From: Chlorocebus sabaeus
Taxonomy: Eukaryota; Chordata; Mammalia; Primates; Cercopithecidae
Reading direction: 5' to 3'
Length of the DNA: 64,000 nucleotides
Assembly: GCF_047675955.1 (NCBI RefSeq)
Contig: NC_132904.1
Coordinates: 62,429,435-62,493,434 of the forward strand
A model generated the notes under the pieces. The model had not been told where the DNA came from. It did not search any database and saw only the letters and a list, made by a program, of their open reading frames with translations. The translations under genes and the position numbers were made by a program. Positions 47,901 through 60,500 of the stretch are shown one piece after another (the first letter of the stretch is position 1; every line of letters begins with the position of its first letter).

Positions 47901-50900
47901 AAAGGGATATTTGGAAGCCCATAGAGGGCTATGGTGAAAAAGGGAATATCTTCCATTCAAAACTGGAAAGAAGCTTTCTGAGAAACTGCTCTGTGTTCTG
48001 TTAGTTCATCTCACAGAGATACATCTTTCCCTTCAAGAAGCCTTTCGCTAAGGCTTTTCTTGTGGAATTGGCAAAGGGATATTTGGAATCCCATAGAGGG
48101 CTATGGTGAAAAAGGAAATATCTTCCGTTCAAAACTGGAAAGAAGCTTTCTGAGAAACGGCTCTGTGTTCTCTGAATTCATCTCACAGAGTTACATCTTT
48201 CCCTTCAAGAAGCCTTTCGCTAAGGCTGTTCTTGTGGAACTGGCAAAGGGATATTTGGAAGCCCATGGAGGGCTATGGTGAAAAAGGAAAAATCTTCCGT
48301 TCAAAACTGGAAAGAAGCTTTCTGAGAAAGTGCTCTGTGTTCAGTTAGTTCATCTCACAGAGTTACATCTTTCCTTTCAAGAAGCCTTTCGCTAAGGCTG
48401 TTCTTGTGGAACTGGCAAAGGGATATTTGGAAGCCCATAGAGGGCTATGGTGAAAAAGGAAATATCTTCCGTTCAAAACTGGAAAGAAGCTTTCTGAGAA
48501 ACTGCTCTGTGTTCTCTGAATTCATCTCACAGAGTTACATCTTTCCCTTCAAGAAGCCTTTCGCTAAGACTGTTCTTGTGGAATTGGCAAAGGTATATTT
48601 GGAAGCCCATAGAGGGCTATGGTGAAAAAGGAAATATCTTCCGTTCAAAACTGGAAAGAAGCTTTCTGAGAAACTGCTCTGTGTTCAGTTAGTTCATCTC
48701 ACAGAGTTACATCTTTCCGTTCAAGAAGCCTTTCGCTAAGGCTGTTCTTGTGGGACTGGCAAAGGGATATTTGGAAGCCCATAGAGGGCTATGGTGAAAA
48801 AGGCAATATCTTCCGTTCAAAACTGGAAAGAAGCTTTCTGAGAAACTGCTCTGTGTCCTGTTAGTTCATCTCACAGAGTTACAGCTTTCCCTTCAAGAAG
48901 CCTTTCGCTAAGGCTGTTCTTGTGGAATTGGCAAAGGGATATTTGGAAGAACATAGAGGGCTATGGTGAAAAAGGAAATATCTTCCGTTCAAAACTGGAA
49001 AGAAGCTTTCTGAGAAACTGCTCTGTGTTCAGTTAGTTCATCTCACAGAGTTACATCTTTCCCTTCAAGAAGCCATTCGCTAAGGCTGTTCTTGTGGGAC
49101 TGTCAAAGGGATATTTGAAAGCCAATAGAGGGCTATGGTGAAAAAGGAAATATCTTCCGTTCAAAACTGGAAAGAAGCTTTCTGAGAAACTACTCTGTGT
49201 CCCGTTAGTTCATCTCACAGAGTTACAGCTTTCCCTTCAAGAAGCCTTTCGCTAAGACTGTTCTTGTGTAATTGGCAAAGGGATATTTGGAAGCCCATAG
49301 AGGGCTATGGTGAAAAAGGAAATATCTTCCGTTCAAAACTGGAAAGAAGCTTTCTGAGAAACTGCACTGTGTTCTGTTACTTCATCTCACAGAGTTACAA
49401 CTTTCCCTTCAAGAAGCCTTTCGCCACGGCTGTTCTTGTGGAATGGGCAAAGGGATATTTGGAAGCCCATAGAGGGCTATGGTGAAAAAGGAAATATCTT
49501 CCGTTCAAAACTGGAAAGAAGCTTTCTGAGAAACTGCTCGGTGTTCTGTTATTTCATCTCACAGAGTTACATCTTTCCCTTCAGGAAGCCTTTCGCTAAG
49601 GCCGTTCTTGTGGAACTGGCAAAGGGATATAAGGAAGCCCATAGAGGGCTATGGTGAAAAAGGAAATATCTTCCGTTCAAAACTGGAAAGAAGCTTTCTG
49701 AGAAACTGCTCTGTGTTCTGTTAGTTCATCTCACAGTGCTACATCTTTCCCTTCAAGAAGCCTTTCGCTAAGGCTGTTCTTGTGGAATTGGCAAAGGGAT
49801 ATTTGGAAGCCCATAGAGGGCTTTGGTGAAAAAGGAAATATCTTCCGTTCAAAACTGGAAAGAAGCTTTCTGAGAAACTGCTCTGTGTTCTCTGAATTCA
49901 TCTCACAGAGTTACATCTTTCCCTTCAAGAAGCCTTTCGCTAAGGCTGTTCTTGTGGAATTTGCAAAGGGATATTTGGAAGCGAATAGAGGGCTATGGTG
50001 AAAAAGGAAATATCTTCCGTTCAAAACTGGAAAGAAGTTTTCTGAGAAACTGCTCTGTGTTCTGCTAATTCATCTCACAGAGTTACGTCTTTCCGTTCAA
50101 GAAGCCTTTCGCTAAATCTGTTCTTGTGGAACTGGCAAAGGGATATTTGGAAGCCCATAGAGGGCTATGGTGAAAAAGGAAATATCTTTCCTTCAAAACT
50201 GGAAAGAAGCTTTCTGAGAAACTGCTCTGTGTTCTGTTAGTTCCATCTCACAGAGTTACATCTTTCCCTTCAAGAAGCCTTTCGACACGGCTGTTCTTGT
50301 GGAATTGGCACAGGGATATTTGGAAGCCCATAGAGGGCTATGGTGAAAAAGGAAATATCTTCCGTTCAAAACTGGAAAGAAGCTTTCTGAGAAACTGCTC
50401 TGTGTTCTCTGAATTCATCTCACAGAGTTACATCTTTCCCTTCAAGAAGCCTTTCGCTAAGACTGTTCTTGTGGAATTGGCAAAGGTATATTTGGAAGCC
50501 CATAGAGGGCTATGGTGAAAAAGGAAATATCTTCCGTTCAAAACTGGAAAGAAGCTTTCTGAGAAACTGCTCTGTGTTCAGTTAGTTCATCTCACAGAGT
50601 TACATCTTTCCGTTCAAGAAGCCTTTCGCTAAGGCTGTTCTTGTGGGACTGGCAAAGGGATATTTGGAAGCCCATAGAGGGCTATGGTGAAAAAGGCAAT
50701 ATCTTCCGTTCAAAACTGGAAAGAAGCTTTCTGAGAAACTGCTCTGTGTCCTGTTAGTTCATCTCACAGAGTTACAGCTTTCCCTTCAAGAAGCCTTTCG
50801 CTAAGGCTGTTCTTGTGGAATTGGCAAAGGGATATTTGGAAGAACATAGAGGGCTATGGTGAAAAAGGAAATATCTTCCGTTCAAAACTGGAAAGAAGCT

Positions 50901-51945
50901 TTCTGAGAAACTGCTCTGTGTTCAGTTAGTTCATCTCACAGAGTTACATCTTTCCCTTCAAGAAGCCATTCGCTAAGGCTGTTCTTGTGGGACTGTCAAA
51001 GGGATATTTGAAAGCCAATAGAGGGCTATGGTGAAAAAGGAAATATCTTCGGTTCAAAACTGGAAAGAAGCTTTCTGAGAAACTACTCTGTGTCCCGTTA
51101 GTTCATCTCACAGAGTTACAGCTTTCCCTTCAAGAAGCCTTTCGCTAAGACTGTTCTTGTGTAATTGGCAAAGGGATATTTGGAAGCCCATAGAGGGCTA
51201 TGGTGAAAAAGGAAATATCTTCCGTTCAAAACTGGAAAGAAGCTTTCTGAGAAACTGCTCTGTGTTCTGTTAGTTCATCTGACAGAGTTACATCTTTCCC
51301 TTCAAGAAGCCTTTCGCTAAGGCTGTTCTTGTGGAATTGGCAAAGGTATATTTGGAAGCCCATAGAGGGCTATGGTGAAAAAGGAAATATCTTCCGTTCA
51401 AAACTGGAAAGAAGCTTTCTGAGAAACTGCACTGTGTTCTGTTAGTTCATCTCACAGAGTTACATCTTTCCCTTCAAGAAGCCTTTCGCCACAGCTGTTC
51501 TTGTGGAATGGGCAAAGGGATATTTGGAAGCCCATAGAGGGCTATGGTGAAAAAGGAAATATCTTCTGTTCAAAACTAGAAAGAAGCTTTCTGAGAAACT
51601 GCTCTGTGTTCAGTTAGTTCATCTCACAGAGTTACATCTTTCCATTCAAGAAGCCTTTCGCTAAGGCTGTTCTTGTGGGACTGGCAAAGGGATATTTGGA
51701 AGCCCTTAGAGGGCTATGGAGAAAAAGGAAATATCTTCCGTTCAAAACTGGAAAGAAGCTTTCTGAGAAACTGCTCTGTGTCCTGTTAGTTCATCTCACA
51801 GAGTTACATCTTTCCCTTCAAGAAGCCTTTCGCTAAGGCTGTTCTTTTGGAAGTGGCAAAGGGATATTTGGAAGCCCATAGAGGGCTATGGTGAAAAAGG
51901 AAATGTCTTCCGTTCAAAACTGGAAAGAATCTGTCTGAGAAACTG
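41700..51945 (+). repeat. Segment B2, second copy of B1 (~10.2 kb)
   Basis: Recapitulates B1 at an offset near 25,283 bp, including rare single-monomer variants: CACAGTGCTACATC (46,296), AGTTCCATCTC (about 46,803), GTTATTGTGG (about 47,372), GGTGAAACAGG (47,421), GGTCAAAAAGG (47,762) and GGAAGAACATAG (48,945). It differs by whole monomers. Near 42,310 it lacks three monomers relative to B3, and near 50,541 it has one monomer (GGCAATATC type) missing from B1 after 25,237. It also has a private 2-bp deletion near 47,752. Similarity to B1 stops near 51,945. Confidence 0.78.
43420..46170 (+). repeat. Eight-monomer tandem duplication inside B2
   Basis: Landmarks at 43,420 and 43,764 return at 44,795 and 45,139, an offset of 1,375 bp (8 x 172 minus 1). 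The first unit has one AAAACAGGAAAG monomer and the second has a GAAAACAGG form followed by a normal one. The duplication corresponds to the nine-monomer duplication in B1, with one monomer lost from the first unit. Edges are approximate. Confidence 0.7.
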
Positions 51946-52704
51946 CTCTGTGTTCAGTTAGTTCATCTCACAGAGTTACATCTTTCCTTTCAAGAAGCCT
52001 TTCGCTAAGACTGTTCTTGTGGAACTGGCAAAGGGATATTTGGAAGCCCATAGAGGGCTATGGTGAAAAAGGAAATATCTTCCGTTCAAAACTGGAAAGA
52101 AGCTTTCTGAGAAACTGCTCTGTGTTCTCTTAAGTCATCTCACAGAGTTACATCTTTCCCTTCAAGAAGCCTTTCGCTAAGGCTGTTCTTGTGGGACTGG
52201 CAAAGGGATATTTGGAAGCCCATAGAGGGCTATGGTGAAAAAGGAAATATCTTCCGTTCAAAACTGGAAAGAAGCTTTCTGAGAAACTGCTCTGTGTCCT
52301 GGTAGTTCATCTCACAGAGTTACAGCTTTCCCTTCAAGAAGCCTTTCCCTAAGGCTGTTCTTGTGTAATTGGCAAAGGGATATTTGGAAGCCCATAGAGG
52401 GCTATGGTGAAAAAGGAAATATCTTCCGTTCAAAACTGGAGAGAATCTTTCTGAGAAACTGCTCTGTGTTCTGTTAGTTCATCTCACAGAGTTACATCTT
52501 TCCCTTCAAGAAGCCTTTCGCTAAGGCTGTTCTTGTGGATTGGCAAAGGTATATTTTGGAAGCCCATAGAGGGCTATGGTGAAAAAGGAAATATCTTCCG
52601 TTCAAAACTGGAAAGAAGCTTTCTGAGAAACTGCTCTGTGTTCTCTTAAGTCATCTCACAGAGTTACATCTTTCCGTTCAAGAAGCCTTTCGCTAAGGCT
52701 GTTC
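51946..52704 (+). repeat. HOR fragment bridging B2 and B3
   Basis: This stretch follows the 26-monomer HOR order of about 36,300-37,572: CAGTTAG/TTTCCTTTC, the CTTAAG monomer, CCTGGTAG/TTACAGC, GGAGAGAATC and the compensated-indel monomer near 52,537. Three monomers are missing. Near 52,180 the CTTAAG monomer runs directly into CGCTAAGGCTG...GGGACTGG, where the HOR has CGCCACGGCTG...GAATGGG and three further units. It shows HOR sequence inserted between two B segments. Confidence 0.65.
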
Positions 52705-53735
52705 TTGTGGAATTGGCAAAGGGATATTTGGAAGCCCATAGAGGGCTATGGTGAAAAAGGAAATATCTTCCGTTCAAAACTGGAAAGAAGCTTTCTGAGA
52801 AACTGCACTGTGTTCTGTTACTTCATCTCACAGAGTTACATCTTTCCCTTCAAGAAGCCTTTCGCTAAGGCTGTTCTTGTGGAATGGGCAAAGGGATATT
52901 TGGAAGCCCATAGAGGGCTATGGTGAAAAAGGAAATATCTTCCGTTCAAAACTGGAAAGAAGCTTTCTGAGAAACTGCTCGGTGTTCTGTTATTTCATCT
53001 CACAGAGTTACATCTTTCCCTTCAAGAAGCCTTTCGCTAAGGCTGTTCTTGTGGAACTGGCAAAGGTATATAAGGAAGCCCATAGAGGGCTATGGTGAAA
53101 AAGGAAATATCTTCCGTTCAAAACTGGAAAGAAGCTTTCTGAGAAACTGCTCTGTGTTCTGTTAGTTCATCTCACAGAGTTACATCTTTCCCTTCAAGAA
53201 GCCTTTCGCTAAGGCTGTTCTTGTGGAATTGGCAAAGGGATATTTGGAAGCCCATAGAGGGCTTTCGTGAAAAAGGAAATATCTTCCGTTCAAAACTGGA
53301 AAGAAGCTTTCTGAGAAACTGCTCGTGTTCAGTTAGTTCATCTCACAGAGTTACATCTTTCCCTTCAAGAAGCCTTTCGCTAAGGCTGTTGTTGTGGGAC
53401 TGGCAAAGGGATATTTGGAAGCCCATAGAGGGCTATGGTGAAAAAGGAAATATCTTCCGTTCAAAACTGGAAAGAAGCTTTCTGAGAAACTGCTCTGTGT
53501 CCTGTTAGTTCATCTCACAGAGTTACAGCTTTCCCTTCAAGAAGCCTTTCCCTAAGGCTGTTCTTGTGTAATTGGCAAAGGGATATTTGGAAGCGCATAG
53601 AGGGCTATGGTGAAAAAGGAAATATCTTCCGTTCAAAACAGGAAAGAAGCTTTCTGAGAAACTGCTCTGTGTTCTGTTAGTTCATCTCACAGAGTTACAT
53701 CTTTCCCTTCAAGAAGCCTTTCGCTAAGGCTGTTC
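52705..53735 (+). repeat. Segment B3, left part
   Basis: Matches B1 at 16,418-17,449 (offset 36,287 bp): the GCACTG...TTACTTC monomer, TATATAAGG at 53,067, the GGGCTTTCGTG monomer near 53,261 and the 171-bp CTGCTCGTG monomer near 53,322. Past 53,736 it continues with monomers absent from B1 but present in B2 from 42,310 onward. B3 is therefore the most complete of the three versions and probably closest to the ancestral order. Confidence 0.7.
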
Positions 53736-56700
53736 TTGTGGAATTGGCAAAGGGATATTTGGAAGCCCATAGAGGGCTATGGTGAAAAAGGAAATATCTT
53801 CCGTTCAAAACTGGAAAGGAGCTTTCTGAGAAACTGCACTGTGTTCTGTTACTTCATCTCACAGAGTTACATCTTTCCCTTCAAGAAGCCTTTCGCCACG
53901 GCTGTTCTTGTGGAATGGGCAAAGGGATATTTGGAAGCCCATAGAGGGCTACGGTGAAAAAGGAAATATCTTCCGTTCAAAACTGGAAAGAAGCATTCTG
54001 AGAAACTGCTCGGTGTTCTGTTATTTCATCTCACAGAGATACATCTTTCCCTTCAAGAAGCCTTTCGCTAAGGCTGTTCTTGTGGAACTGGCAAAGGGAT
54101 GTAAGGAAGCCCATAGAGGGCTATGGTGAAAAAGGAAATATCTTCCGTTCAAAACTGGAAAGAAGCTTTCTGAGAAACTGCTCTGTGTTCTGTTAGTTCA
54201 TCTCACAGAGTTACATCTTTCCCTTCAAGAAGCCTTTCGCTAAGGCTGTTCTTGTGGAATTGGCAAAGGGACATTTGGAAGCCCAAAGAGGGCTTTGGTG
54301 AAAAAGGAAATATCTTCCGTTCAAAACTGGAAAGAAGCTTTCTGCGAAACTGCTCTGTGTTCTCTGAATTCATCTCACAGAGTTACATCTTTCCCTTCAA
54401 GAAGCCTTTCGCTAAGGCTGTTCTTGTGGAATTGGCAAAGGGATATTTGGAAGCGAATAGAGGGCTATGGTGAAAAAGGAAATATCTTCCGTTCAAAACT
54501 GGAAAGAAGTTTTCTGAGAAACTGCTCTGTGTCCTGTTAGTTCATCTCACAGACTTACAGCTTTCCCTTCAAGAAGCCTTTCGCTAAGACTGTTCTCGTG
54601 TAATTGGCAAAGGGATATTTGGAAGCGCATAGAGGGCTATGGTGAAAAAGGAAATATCTTCCGTTCAAAACTGGAAAGAAGCTTTCTGAGAAACTGCTCT
54701 GTGTTCTGTTAGTTCATCTCACAGAGTTACATCTTTCCCTTCAAGAAGCCTTTCGCTAAGGCTGTTCTTGTGGCATTGGCAAAGGGATATTTGGAAGCCC
54801 ATAGAGGGCTATGGTGAAAAAGGAAATATCTTCCGTTCAAAACTGGAAAGAAGCTTTCTGAGAAACTGCACTGTGTTCTGTTACTTCATCTCACAGAGTT
54901 ACATCTTTCCCTTCAAGAAGCCTTTCGCCACGACTGTTCTTGTGGAATGGGCAAAGGGATATTTGGAAGCCCATAGAGGGCTATGGTGAAAAAGGAAATA
55001 TCTTCCGTTCAAAACCGGAAAGAAGCTTTCTGAGAAACTGCTCGGTGTTCTGTTATTTCATCTCACAGAGTTACATCTTTCCCTTCAAGAAGCCTTTCGC
55101 TAAGGCTGTTCTTGTGGAACTGGCAAAGGTATATAAGGAAGCCCATAGAGGGCTATGGTGAAAAAGGAAATATCTTCCGTTCAAAACTGGAAAGAAGCTT
55201 TCTGAGAAACTGCTCTGTGTTCTGTTAGTTCATCTCACAGAGTTACATCTTTCCCTTCAAGAAGCCTTTCGCTAAGGCTGTTCTTGTGGAATTGGCAAAG
55301 GGATATTTGGAAGCCCATAGAGGGCTTTGGTGAAAAAGGAAATATCTTCCGTTCAAAACTGGAAAGAAGCTTTCTGAGAAACTGCTCATGTTCAGTTAGT
55401 TCATCTCACAGAGTTACATCTTTCCCTTCAAGAAGCCTTTCGCTAAGGCTGTTGTTGTGGGACTGGCAAAGGGATATTTGGAAGCCCATAGAGGGCTATG
55501 GTGAAAAAGGAAATATCTTCCGTTCAAAACTGGAAAGAAGCTTTCTGAGAAACTGCTCTGTGTCCTGTTAGTTCATCTCACAGAGTTACAGCTTTCCCTT
55601 CAAGAAGCCTTTCCCTAAGGCTGTTCTTGTGTAATTGGCAAAGGGATATTTGGAAGCGCATAGAGGGCTATGGTGAAAAAGGAAATATCTTCCGTTCAAA
55701 ACAGGAAAGAAGCTTTCTGAGAAAGTGCTCTGTGTCCTGTTAGTTCATCTCACAGAGTTACAGCTTTCCCTTCAAGAAGCCTTTCCCTAAGGCTGTTCTT
55801 GTGTAATTGGCAAAGGGATATTTGGAAGCGCATAGAGGGCTATGGTGAAAAAGGAAATATCTTCCGTTCAAAACAGGAAAGAAGCTTTCTGAGAAACTGC
55901 TCTGTGTTCTATTAGTTCATCTCACAGAGTTACATCTTTCCCTTCAAGAAGCCTTTCGCTAAGGCTGTTCTTGTGGAATTGGCAAAGGGATATTTGGAAG
56001 CCCATAGAGGGCTATGGTGAAAAAGGAAATATCTTCCGTTCAAAACTGGAAAGAAGCTTTCTGAGAAACTGCACTGTGTTCTGTTACTTCATCTCACAGA
56101 GTTACAACTTTCCCTTCAAGAAACCTTTCGCCACGGCTGTTCTTGTGGAATGGGCAAAGGGATATTTGGAAGCCCATAGAGGGCTATGGTGAAAAAGGAA
56201 ATATCTTCCGTTCAAAACTGGAAAGAAGCTTTCTGAGAAACTGCTCGGTGTTCTGTTATTTCATCTCACAGAGTTACATCTTTCCCTTCAGGAAGCCTTT
56301 CGCTAAGGCCGTTCTTGTGGAACTGGCAAAGGGATATAAGGAAGCCCATAGAGGGCTATGGTGAAAAAGGAAATATCTTCCGTTCAAAACTGGAAAGAAG
56401 CTTTCTGAGAAACTGCTCTGTGTTCTGTTAGTTCATCTCACAGTGCTACATCTTTCCCTTCAAGAAGCCTTTCGCTAAGGCTGTTCTTGTGGAATTGGCA
56501 AAGGGATATTTGGAAGCCCATAGAGGGCTTTGGTGAAAAAGGAAATATCTTCCGTTCAAAACTGGAAAGAAGCTTTCTGAGAAACTGCTCTGTGTTCTCT
56601 GAATTCATCTCACAGAGTTACATCTTTCCCTTCAAGAAGTCTTTCGCTAAGGCTGTTCTTGTGGAATTTGCAAAGGGATATTTGGAAGCGAATAGAGGGC

Positions 56701-57518
56701 TATGGTGAAAAAGGAAATATCTTCCGTTCAAAACTGGAAAGAAGTTTTCTGAGAAACTGCTCTGTGTTCTGCTAATTCATCTCACAGAGTTACATCTTTC
56801 CGTTCAAGAAGCCTTTCGCTAAGGCTGTTCTTTTGGAACTGGTAAAGGGATATTTGGAAGCCCATAGAGGGCTATGTTGAAAAAGGAAATATCTTCCCTT
56901 CAAAACTGGAAAGAAGCTTTCTGAGAAACTGCTCTGTGTTCTCTGAATTCATCTCACAGACTTACATCTTTCCCTTCCAGAAGCCTTTCGCTAAGGCTGT
57001 TCTTGTGGAATTGGCAAAGGGATATTTGGAAGCCCGTAGAGGGCTATGGTGAAAAAGGAAATATCTTCCGTTCAAAACTGGAAAGAAGCTTTCTGAGAAA
57101 CTGCTCTGTGTTCTCTGAATTCATCTCACAGAGTTACATCTTTCCCTTCAAGAAGCCTTTCGCTAAGGCTGTTCTTGTGGAAATGGCAAAGGGATATTTG
57201 GAAGCCCATAGAGGGCTATGGTGAAAAAGGAAATATCTTCCGTTCAAAACTGGAAAGAAGCTTTCTGAGAAACTGCTCTGTGTTCAGTTAGTTCATCTAA
57301 CAGAGTTACATCTTTCCCTTCAAGAAGCCTTTCGCTAAGGCTCTTCTTGTGGAACTGGCAAAGGGAAATTTGGAAGCCCATAGAGGGCTATGGTGAAAAA
57401 GGAAATATCTTCCGTTCAAAACTGGAAAGAAGCTTTCTGAGAAACTGCTCTGTGTTCAGTTAGTTCATCTGACAGAGTTACATCTTTTCCTTCAAGAAGC
57501 CTTTCGCTAAGGCTGTTC
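53736..57518 (+). repeat. 22-monomer higher-order unit, copy 1 (3,783 bp)
   Basis: A 22-monomer unit one base short of 22 x 172 because it contains one 171-bp monomer (about 55,387). Markers are GGGCTACGGTG (53,948), CACAGAGATACATC, GCCCAAAGAGGG, TTTCTGCGAAAC, CACAGACTTACAGC, GTGGCATTGG, AAAACCGGAAAG, two AAAACAGGAAAG monomers, CACAGTGCTAC, TTTTGGAACTGGTAAAG, TTCCAGAAGCC, GGAAATGGC and CATCTAACAG. All return 3,783 bp downstream. The first half overlaps the B-family order, and the last quarter (after about 56,820) is unlike B1 and B2. Confidence 0.82.
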
Positions 57519-60500
57519 TTGTGGAACTGGCAAAGGGATATTTGGAAGCCCATAGAGGGCTATGGTGAAAAAGGAAATATCTTCCGTTCAAAACTGGAAA
57601 GAAGCTTTCTGAGAAACTGCTCTGTGTTCTGTTACTTCATCTCACAGAGTTACATCTTTCCCTTCAAGAAGCCTTTCGCCACGGCTGTTCTTGTGGAATG
57701 GGCAAAGGGATATTTGGAAGCCCATAGAGGGCTACGGTGAAAAAGGAAATATCTTCCGTTCAAAACTGGAAAGAAGCTTTCTGAGAAACTGCTCGGTGTT
57801 CTGTTATTTCATCTCACAGAGATACATCTTTCCCTTCAAGAAGCCTTTCGCTAAGGCTGTTCTTGTGGAACTGGCAAAGGGATATAAGGAAGCCCATAGA
57901 GGGCTATGGTGAAAAAGGAAATATCTTCCGTTCAAAACTGGAAAGAAGCTTTCTGAGAAACTGCTCTGTGTTCTGTTAGTTCATCTCACAGAGTTACATC
58001 TTTCCCTTCAAGAAGCCTTTCGCTAAGGCTGTTCTTGTGGAATTGGCAAAGGGATATTTGGAAGCCCAAAGAGGGCTTTGGTGAAAAAGGAAATATCTTC
58101 CGTTCAAAACTGGAAAGAAGCTTTCTGCGAAACTGCTCTGTGTTCTCTGAATTCATCTCACAGAGTTACATCTTTCCCTTCAAGAAGCCTTTCGCTAAGG
58201 CTGTTCTTGTGGAATTGGCAAAGGGATATTTGGAAGCGAATAGAGGGCTATGGTGAAAAAGGAAATATCTTCCGTTCAAAACTGGAAAGAAGTTTTCTGA
58301 GAAACTGCTCTGTGTCCTGTTAGTTCATCTCACAGACTTACAGCTTTCCCTTCAAGAAGCCTTTCGCTAAGACTGTTCTCGTGTAATTGGCAAAGGGATA
58401 TTTGGAAGCGCATAGAGGGCTATGGTGAAAAAGGAAATATCTTCCGTTCAAAACTGGAAAGAAGCTTTCTGAGAAACTGCTCTGTGTTCTGTTAGTTCAT
58501 CTCACAGAGTTACATCTTTCCCTTCAAGAAGCCTTTCGCTAAGGCTGTTCTTGTGGCATTGGCAAAGGGATATTTGGAAGCCCATAGAGGGCTATGGTGA
58601 AAAAGGAAATATCTTCCGTTCAAAACTGGAAAGAAGCTTTCTGAGAAACTGCACTGTGTTCTGTTACTTCATCTCACAGAGTTACATCTTTCCCTTCAAG
58701 AAGCCATTCGCCACGACTGTTCTTGTGGAATGGGCAAAGGGATATTTGGAAGCCCATAGAGGGCTATGGTGAAAAAGGAAATATCTTCCGTTCAAAACCG
58801 GAAAGAAGCTTTCTGAGAAACTGCTCGGTGTTCTGTTATTTCATCTCACAGAGTTACATCTTTCCCTTCAAGAAGCCTTTCGCTAAGGCTGTTCTTGTGG
58901 AACTGGCAAAGGTATATAAGGAAGCCCATAGAGGGCTATGGTGAAAAAGGAAATATCTTCCGTTCAAAACTGGAAAGAAGCTTTCTGAGAAACTGCTCTG
59001 TGTTCTGTTAGTTCATCTCACAGAGTTACATCTTTCCCTTCAAGAAGCCTTTCGCTAAGGCTGTTCTTGTGGAATTGGCAAAGGGATATTTGGAAGCCCA
59101 TAGAGGGCTTTGGTGAAAAAGGAAATATCTTCCGTTCAAAACTGGAAAGAAGCTTTCTGAGAAACTGCTCATGTTCAGTTAGTTCATCTCACAGAGTTAC
59201 ATCTTTCCCTTCAAGAAGCCTTTCGCTAAGGCTGTTGTTGTGGGACTGGCAAAGGGATATTTGGAAGCCCATAGAGGGCTATGGTGAAAAAGGAAATATC
59301 TTCCGTTCAAAACTGGAAAGAAGCTTTCTGAGAAACTGCTCTGTGTCCTGTTAGTTCATCTCACAGAGTTACAGCTTTCCCTTCAAGAAGCCTTTCCCTA
59401 AGGCTGTTCTTGTGTAATTGGCAAAGGGATATTTGGAAGCGCATAGAGGGCTATGGTGAAAAAGGAAATATCTTCCGTTCAAAACAGGAAAGAAGCTTTC
59501 TGAGAAAGTGCTCTGTGTCCTGTTAGTTCATCTCACAGAGTTACAGCTTTCCCTTCAAGAAGCCTTTCCCTAAGGCTGTTCTTGTGTAATTGGCAAAGGG
59601 ATATTTGGAAGCGCATAGAGGGCTATGGTGAAAAAGGAAATATCTTCCGTTCAAAACAGGAAAGAAGCTTTCTGAGAAACTGCTCTGTGTTCTGTTAGTT
59701 CATCTCACAGAGTTACATCTTTCCCTTCAAGAAGCCTTTCGCTAAGGCTGTTCTTGTGGAATTGGCAAAGGGATATTTGGAAGCCCATAGAGGGCTATGG
59801 TGAAAAAGGAAATATCTTCCGTTCAAAACTGGAAAGAAGCTTTCTGAGAAACTGCACTGTGTTCTGTTACTTCATCTCACAGAGTTACAACTTTCCCTTC
59901 AAGAAGCCTTTCGCCACGGCTGTTCTTGTGGAATGGGCAAAGGGATATTTGGAAGCCCATAGAGGGCTATGGTGAAAAAGGAAATATCTTCCGTTCAAAA
60001 CTGGAAAGAAGCTTTCTGAGAAACTGCTCGGTGTTCTGTTATTTCATCTCACAGAGTTACATCTTTCCCTTCAGGAAGCCTTTCGCTAAGGCCGTTCTTG
60101 TGGAACTGGCAAAGGGATATAAGGAAGCCCATAGAGGGCTATGGTGAAAAAGGAAATATCTTCCGTTCAAAACTGGAAAGAAGCTTTCTGAGAAACTGCT
60201 CTGTGTTCTGTTAGTTCATCTCACAGTGCTACATCTTTCCCTTCAAGAAGCCTTTCGCTAAGGCTGTTCTTGTGGAATTGGCAAAGGGATATTTGGAAGC
60301 CCATAGAGGGCTTTGGTGAAAAAGGAAATATCTTCCGTTCAAAACTGGAAAGAAGCTTTCTGAGAAACTGCTCTGTGTTCTCTGAATTCATCTCACAGAG
60401 TTACATCTTTCCCTTCAAGAAGTCTTTCGCTAAGGCTGTTCTTGTGGAATTTGCAAAGGGATATTTGGAAGCGAATAGAGGGCTATGGTGAAAAAGGAAA

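Noticed and set aside
51045..51062. CTTCGGTTCAAAACTGG as a CENP-B box
   Set aside because: A TTCG is created, but the A and CGGG parts are then out of register by one base and CGGG is absent.
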